Assembly: GCF_030687295.1 (NCBI RefSeq)
Contig: NZ_CP117425.1
Span: forward strand, 5,460,001-5,524,000
DNA: 64,000 bases
From: Pseudomonas beijingensis
Lineage (GTDB): Bacteria; Pseudomonadota; Gammaproteobacteria; Pseudomonadales; Pseudomonadaceae
Reading direction: 5' to 3'
In this document: piece by piece, positions 59,574-64,000 of the stretch
How the letters are laid out: the number at the start of each line of letters is the position of its first letter
Position numbering within the stretch: position 1 is the stretch's first letter
The notes under the pieces: model-generated
The model's database searches: none
Told to the model about the DNA's origin: nothing
Seen by the model: the letters and a program-made list of their open reading frames with translations, nothing else
Made by a program: the position numbers and the translations under genes

Positions 59574-60350
59574 CTACCAGTAATTTTCCACCGCCACCTG
59601 GCCCGGACGACGGGTCAGGCTCAGTTGCAAGCCCCTGGCCTTGAGCAGCGTGCGCGTGTCGTCGATCATTTGCGGGTTGCCGCACAGCATCACCCGCGAA
59701 TGCTCAGGCGTCAGCGCTACGCCTGCCGCGCGCTCCAACTCGCCGTTGTCGATCAACGTGGTAATCCGCCCACTGAGCGCCCCTGGGTGCTGCTCACGGG
59801 TGACGGTCGCAATGAAACGAAACTTGTGCGCGTACTCGGCCAGGTAGTCGCGCTGGGGCAGTTCCTTGATCAGGTCCTGATACGCCAGTTCTCGCGCCTC
59901 ACGCACGCTGTACACCAGGATGATCCGCTCGAATTTTTCCCAAACCTCGAAATCCTGGAGGATCGAAAGAAACGGTGCCACGCCGGTCCCCGTGGACAGC
60001 AACCACAAATCCCGACCATCGACGAAGCGGTCCAGCGTCAGATAGCCAAAAGCCTGGCGTTCCACCAACAGTTCGTCACCCGGCTGCAAGCGGCTGAGTT
60101 CGCTGGTGAACTCGCCATCAGGCACTACGATGGAAAAGAATTCGAGGAACTCGTCGAACGGCGACGACACCATGGAGTACGCCCGCCAGACGGTGGTGCC
60201 GTCCGCCTTGGCGACGCCCAGTCGGGCAAACTGACCCGCCCGGAAACGAAAGCCGCGATCCCGGGTCGTGCGCAATGTAAACAAATGAGACGTCACGGGC
60301 TGGACATCGAGCAAGGTTTGGCGGGTGAACTTCTCTGCGCTGTCGGTCAT
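59574..60350 (-). CDS. fpr: Ferredoxin-NADP reductase (Fpr family)
   Basis: FAD enzyme of 258 aa that transfers electrons between NADPH and ferredoxin/flavodoxin. The FAD motif is WRAYSMVSSPFDEFLEFF, the nucleotide motif LLSTGTGVAPFLSIL, and CGNPQMIDDTRTLL lies before the aromatic C-terminus (VAVENYW). It corresponds to the second Fpr-type gene next to mscL in PAO1 (PA4615) and may be a paralogue of the main fpr. Confidence 0.93.
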   Translation of the reverse strand: MTDSAEKFTRQTLLDVQPVTSHLFTLRTTRDRGFRFRAGQFARLGVAKADGTTVWRAYSMVSSPFDEFLEFFSIVVPDGEFTSELSRLQPGDELLVERQAFGYLTLDRFVDGRDLWLLSTGTGVAPFLSILQDFEVWEKFERIILVYSVREARELAYQDLIKELPQRDYLAEYAHKFRFIATVTREQHPGALSGRITTLIDNGELERAAGVALTPEHSRVMLCGNPQMIDDTRTLLKARGLQLSLTRRPGQVAVENYW

Positions 60351-60640
60351 GAGCCACTCCTAGGGGACAAGACATGCAGTGTCCCGCAAAGTGGGCGTCT
60401 TCACCACCGACAGCAAGTAATGGCATTTTAGCTACAATTGCCACCGCCACCTCCAAATCCTTTACCAAACTTGTACAAAGTTATATTCATGTAAAACATA
60501 CCAAATAAAATATTCACTCCTTTAAATATTTCCAAATGTAAGCAACTAAAAAAATTCACTACAAGTTAAGAATAGTCCTACACTAAAATTTCGCATCATG
60601 GATTGGATCCGCATGGACGAATCAAACCCAGGAGAAAGCG

Positions 60641-61354
60641 ATGGACAGGTGGAGAGACTTGTTGCTGAGGAAGTTATCCTGTGAAAAAGACCTGCAGACG
60701 GCCTATCGTCTGGTACTTAATTTCTTTAACAATCAGGGATTTGAATATTGTGCATTCGGAGCCTATCTCGGAAGCCCCGACAAGCACACCAGCAAGGTGA
60801 ACCTGAATAACTACCCTTATGGATGGGACCGTCTTTATGAACAAAACGGTTATGCGTCGAACGATCCATTAGTAGCACATTGCAATCAATCATCGCTCCC
60901 TATCATGTGGGATGAGACTGTTTTCGCTCAGGCCCCCAAGTTATGGCGAGAACTTAATCGACAGGGACTCAAGTACGGCTGGACCCAGGCCGTTCATGAC
61001 GACCAAGGGGCACAGTGCAGTCTGTTCAGCCTCGCACGAACCCATTGTCCCATTGATATCGAGGAACACTATGGCAATCTTGGCTATGCCATCTTCGCCA
61101 GTCAAAAGCTGCACGCGCTCGCCAGCAAAAAACTGTCTGACGCCGTCGCAGTGAAGCAGAACTACCACTTGTCCCCGAGAGAAATCGAAGTATTGAGGTG
61201 GTCAGCCGAAGGCAAGACGGCGTCGGAAGTGGGCAGGATTCTCTGCCTTTCCGAACGAACCGTGAATTTCCATGTGTGCAGTTGCATGCGAAAACTGAAC
61301 GTCAGCAATAAAATTTCGGCGGTGGCCAAGGCAGCCCAAATCCATGTGATTTGA
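60641..61354 (+). CDS. LuxR-type quorum-sensing regulator (solo)
   Basis: Acyl-homoserine-lactone-type regulator of 237 aa. The N-terminal autoinducer domain keeps the TraR-type invariant residues with correct spacing: Trp62, Tyr66, Asp75, Pro76 and Trp90. The C-terminal helix-turn-helix is LSPREIEVLRWSAEGKTASE followed by SERTVNFHVCSCMRKL. No luxI lies in the window. AGGAGAAAGCG precedes the ATG. The 60470-60600 upstream stretch is very AT-rich compared with the rest, a possible xenogeneic or silencer-bound region. Confidence 0.9.
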   Translation: MDRWRDLLLRKLSCEKDLQTAYRLVLNFFNNQGFEYCAFGAYLGSPDKHTSKVNLNNYPYGWDRLYEQNGYASNDPLVAHCNQSSLPIMWDETVFAQAPKLWRELNRQGLKYGWTQAVHDDQGAQCSLFSLARTHCPIDIEEHYGNLGYAIFASQKLHALASKKLSDAVAVKQNYHLSPREIEVLRWSAEGKTASEVGRILCLSERTVNFHVCSCMRKLNVSNKISAVAKAAQIHVI

Positions 61355-61536
61355 ACAGTAGAGAGGCATTGCCGAGCTGAAAAACCCGCGAGTAATGTGC
61401 AACAAAAAAACGTACCATTTACGGTTCCTCTTGAATGATGCCGCTTTTTACACGCGACGCCGTTCATTCAGGCGGTCCCGCACAGACACCTACCTCCAGG
61501 CAGCGGGACATTCGTTGATCTCCAGAGTCCCCAGCC

Positions 61537-62673
61537 ATGCCCCTGCTTGACAGCCCTTTCGCCGAACTCGACCTGATCCGCCAACCCGAACAGCAGAACG
61601 AGCCGCTGCAAGCCTTCGATGCGGCCGATGAATACCTGCTCGCGTACCTGGCCGAACAACAACCGGCCGCGCAGACTCGGGTCCTGGTACTCAATGACGG
61701 CTTCGGCGCCCTGGCCGCCAGCCTGGCCGGCAACGTCCTGGTGACCAGCAGCGGTGATTCCTTCCTGGCCTTGCAGGCACTGGAGAAAAACCTGGTGCGC
61801 AATGGCCGGCCCTTCGATGCCGTGCCGACGTTGCCCGCCAGCGAACCGTTGACCGGCCCGTTCGATCGCGTGTTGATCAAAGTACCGAAAACCCTGGCCC
61901 TGCTGGAGGAACAGCTGATTCGCCTGCAAGGCCAACTGGCGCCGGGCGCCGAGGTGATCGCCGGGGCCATGATCAAGCACCTGCCCCGTGCCGCCGGCGA
62001 CTTGCTGGAGCGTTACATCGGCCCGGTGCAGGCCTCCCTGGCGGTGAAAAAAGCGCGGCTGTTGATCGCCACGCCACCCACCTCTTCCCCCGGCATCGCG
62101 CCAACCGTGTCGCCCTACCCCACGCGCTACTGGCTGGACGAGCCAAAGATCGAGCTGCTCAACCATGCCAACGTGTTCTGCCGCGAAGGCCTGGACATCG
62201 GCACCCGCGCATTCCTGCCACACCTGCCGAAAAACCTCGGCACAGCGCGGGTAGCGGACCTGGGCTGCGGCAACGGCGTGCTGGCCATCGCCAGTGCCCT
62301 GCAAAACCCCGAGGCTCGCTACACCCTGGTGGACGAGTCGTATATGGCCGTGCAATCGGCCGCCGAGAACTGGCGTGCGGCCTTCGGCGAGCGTGAAGTG
62401 ACGATCCGGGCGGGTGATGGCCTGGCCGGGCAAGAAGCGCAGTCACTGGATGTGGTGTTGTGCAACCCGCCCTTTCACCAGCAGCAAGTGGTGGGCGACT
62501 TCCTCGCCTGGCGGATGTTCCAGCAGGCTCGCGAAGCGTTGGTGGTAGGCGGCGCGCTGTACATCGTCGGCAACCGGCACCTGGGCTACCACAGCAAACT
62601 GGCGCGGTTGTTCCGGGGCGTCGAGCAAGTAGCCGCCACGCCGAAATTCGTGATTCTCAAAGCCCGCAAATAA
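61537..62673 (+). CDS. rlmG: RlmG, 23S rRNA m2G1835 methyltransferase
   Basis: SAM-dependent rRNA methyltransferase of 378 aa. A degenerate N-terminal methyltransferase domain (about 1-190) is followed by the active domain with RVADLGCGNGVLAIASALQN (SAM motif I) and the catalytic VVLCNPPFHQQ. This two-domain layout separates RlmG/RsmC from other families; RsmC is the alternative. ATG with CCAGAGTCCCC upstream. Confidence 0.92.
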   Translation: MPLLDSPFAELDLIRQPEQQNEPLQAFDAADEYLLAYLAEQQPAAQTRVLVLNDGFGALAASLAGNVLVTSSGDSFLALQALEKNLVRNGRPFDAVPTLPASEPLTGPFDRVLIKVPKTLALLEEQLIRLQGQLAPGAEVIAGAMIKHLPRAAGDLLERYIGPVQASLAVKKARLLIATPPTSSPGIAPTVSPYPTRYWLDEPKIELLNHANVFCREGLDIGTRAFLPHLPKNLGTARVADLGCGNGVLAIASALQNPEARYTLVDESYMAVQSAAENWRAAFGEREVTIRAGDGLAGQEAQSLDVVLCNPPFHQQQVVGDFLAWRMFQQAREALVVGGALYIVGNRHLGYHSKLARLFRGVEQVAATPKFVILKARK

Positions 62674-62681
62674 ATCGTTCC

Positions 62682-62769
62682 CTGTGGGAGCAAAGCTTGC
62701 TCGCGATGCAAGCACCTCGGTTTCTGCGAGACCGCGTCGCCCCATCGCGGGCAAGCCTCGCTCCCACAG
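62682..62769. repeat. Inverted REP pair between rlmG and the DUF2474 gene
   Basis: CTGTGGGAGCAAAGCTTGCT at 62682 faces ATCGCGGGCAAGCCTCGCTC ending CACAGG at 62769. Convergent gene ends. Confidence 0.88.
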
Positions 62770-62773
62770 GAAA

Positions 62774-62938
62774 TCAGTGGGTGGTCAGCCCCGCGGCATT
62801 CATGAACATCCGCATCAGGCTGGCAACGATGAACAACGCCAGCACACTGCCAGTCCAAATCAGCGCCAGCCAGCCGAGCCGCTGCCAGAGCGGCTTGCGT
62901 TCGGCGGCCTCGATGTCTTTCAAGTCAGGTTTGGCCAT
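62774..62938 (-). CDS. DUF2474 small subunit of the cyanide-insensitive/bd oxidase
   Basis: Single-span membrane peptide of 54 aa: MAKPDLKDIEAAERKPLWQR, then the membrane helix LGWLALIWTGSVLALFIVASL. This DUF2474/CydX-like family accompanies CydAB/CioAB. GAGGG lies seven bases before the ATG at 62938; an in-frame start at 62968 overlaps cydB. It closes the cydA-cydB-DUF2474 operon. Confidence 0.88.
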   Translation of the reverse strand: MAKPDLKDIEAAERKPLWQRLGWLALIWTGSVLALFIVASLMRMFMNAAGLTTH

Positions 62939-62948
62939 GCTCGCGCCC

Positions 62949-63956
62949 TCAATGGTAGCCGTCGTCATGGGTCACCTTGCCGCGGAACACGTAGTAGCTC
63001 CAGAAGGTGTACACCAGGATCAACGGAATGATGAACAGCGTGCCCACCAGCATGAAGCCTTGGCTCTGGGGCGGTGACGAGGCGTCCCAGATCGAAATGG
63101 ACGGCGGCACGATGTTCGGCCACAGGCTGATGCCCAAGCCGCTGTAGCCGAGGAAGATCAGCACCAGGGTCAGGATGAAAGGCGTGTAGTTGGCGTTGCG
63201 CGCCACCGCGCGGAACAAACCGTACATGGTCACCAGCACCAGGATCGGCACCGGCAGGAACCAGAACAGGTTCGGCAACGTAAACCAGCGGGCCGCGATG
63301 TCCGCGTGGGCCAGCGGCGTCCAGATGCTGACGATACCGATCACGGCCAGCACCACGAACGCCAGTGGCCGGGCCAGGTCATGCATCTGCTCTTGCAACT
63401 TGCCCTCGGTCTTCATGATCAGCCAGGTGCAGCCGAGCAACGCGTAGGCGGCGATCAACGCCAGACCACAGAACACCGTGAACGGCGTGAACCAGTCCAG
63501 GGAGCCGCCGGCGAACTGCCGATTGACCACCTCGAAGCCGTCGATGAACGCCCCCAGCGCCACGCCCTGGAAGAAGGTGGCCGTCAGCGAGCCGCCAATG
63601 AATGCCTTGTCCCAGAGGTGGCGCTTCTCAGCCTTGGCCTTGAAGCGGAACTCGAAGGCCACGCCGCGGAAGATCAGGCCGATGAGCATCAGGATCAACG
63701 GCAGGTACAGCGCCGAAAGCACCACCGAGTAGGCCAGCGGAAACGCCCCGAACAGCCCGGCACCGCCCAGCACCAGCCAGGTTTCGTTACCGTCCCAGAC
63801 CGGCGCCACGGTGTTCATCATTACGTCACGGTCACGCTCGCCCTTGACGAAGGGGAAGAGGATGCCAATCCCCAGGTCGAAGCCGTCCATGATCACGTAC
63901 ATCATGATGCCGAAGATGATGACCACGGCCCAGATCAGCGGAAGATCAATACCCAT
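62949..63956 (-). CDS. cydB: CydB/CioB, quinol oxidase subunit II
   Basis: Integral membrane subunit of 335 aa. The bd-family features are DGFDLGIGILFPFVKGERDRDVMMNTVAPVWDGNETWLV (split here) and GFEVVNRQFAGGSLDWFTPF. Eight or nine membrane helices. In Pseudomonas this oxidase is often the cyanide-insensitive CIO type, which cannot be told from bd by sequence alone here. Four bases downstream of the cydA stop. Confidence 0.95.
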   Translation of the reverse strand: MGIDLPLIWAVVIIFGIMMYVIMDGFDLGIGILFPFVKGERDRDVMMNTVAPVWDGNETWLVLGGAGLFGAFPLAYSVVLSALYLPLILMLIGLIFRGVAFEFRFKAKAEKRHLWDKAFIGGSLTATFFQGVALGAFIDGFEVVNRQFAGGSLDWFTPFTVFCGLALIAAYALLGCTWLIMKTEGKLQEQMHDLARPLAFVVLAVIGIVSIWTPLAHADIAARWFTLPNLFWFLPVPILVLVTMYGLFRAVARNANYTPFILTLVLIFLGYSGLGISLWPNIVPPSISIWDASSPPQSQGFMLVGTLFIIPLILVYTFWSYYVFRGKVTHDDGYH

Positions 63957-63959
63957 GAT

Positions 63960-64000
63960 TCAATTCCCCTTGTTCGAGCGGTCGGTTTTATCCACGCCTT
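63960..64000 (-). CDS. cydA: CydA/CioA, quinol oxidase subunit I (3' end only)
   Basis: Only the last 13 codons are in the window, ending VDKTDRSNKGN before TGA at 63960. Assigned from its position immediately upstream of cydB in the same orientation; the catalytic domain is outside. Confidence 0.7.
   Translation of the reverse strand, partial: GVDKTDRSNKGN

Overview
The window is chromosomal DNA of a Pseudomonas, most likely of the P. fluorescens group. Support comes from GC-rich codon use, gene order that largely follows the pilS to cio stretch of P. aeruginosa PAO1 (locus numbers quoted from memory), and about twenty loci of the fluorescens-type REP palindrome (GTGGGAGC...GCTCGCGA and the related GTGGCGAGGG form). 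I saw no rRNA, tRNA, CRISPR array or transposase.

Layout. 1-3 kb: end of pilS and all of pilR. 3-5 kb: a DUF6124 gene with a long structured leader, then a large inverted repeat of about 305-base arms enclosing six REPs. 5-12.5 kb: thiO and the type IV pilus minor-pilin operon fimU-pilV-pilW-pilX-pilY1-pilE on the minus strand, with fimT on the plus strand. 12.4-20 kb: ispH, fkpB, lspA, ileS, ribF, murJ, then rpsT. 20.5-28.7 kb: a triplicated REP array, creA, proB, obgE, rpmA, rplU, ispB, yjdM, a small gene behind a Fur-box-like site, fklB, yqhA. 28.8-35.7 kb: a PA4575-like gene, a Lon-family protease, DUF3015, DUF4105, a lipoprotein and a Gre-like factor. 35.8-39.5 kb: a class II lanthipeptide locus with two precursor peptides and a LanM synthetase. 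39.7-47 kb: ettA, morA, glyA. 47-51 kb: an orphan gene, a DctA-type transporter and two GntR regulators. 51-64 kb: a COG0523 GTPase, ybdD and cstA (both riddled with indels), a PilZ protein, radA, an ankyrin protein, katB, mscL, a ferredoxin-NADP reductase, a LuxR solo, rlmG and the cyd/cio oxidase genes (cydA cut by the window end).

The most interesting content is the lanthipeptide locus. The two precursors share a leader, and every cysteine in both cores has a Thr or Ser exactly four residues before it (two modules in one, four in the other). There is no adjacent transporter or leader peptidase.

A caution applies to the whole window. pilY1, lanM, katB, cstA and ybdD are broken only by single-base indels, mostly in homopolymers, while the encoded proteins stay conserved in the shifted frames. 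This looks more like sequencing error than gene decay, so their pseudogene status is provisional.
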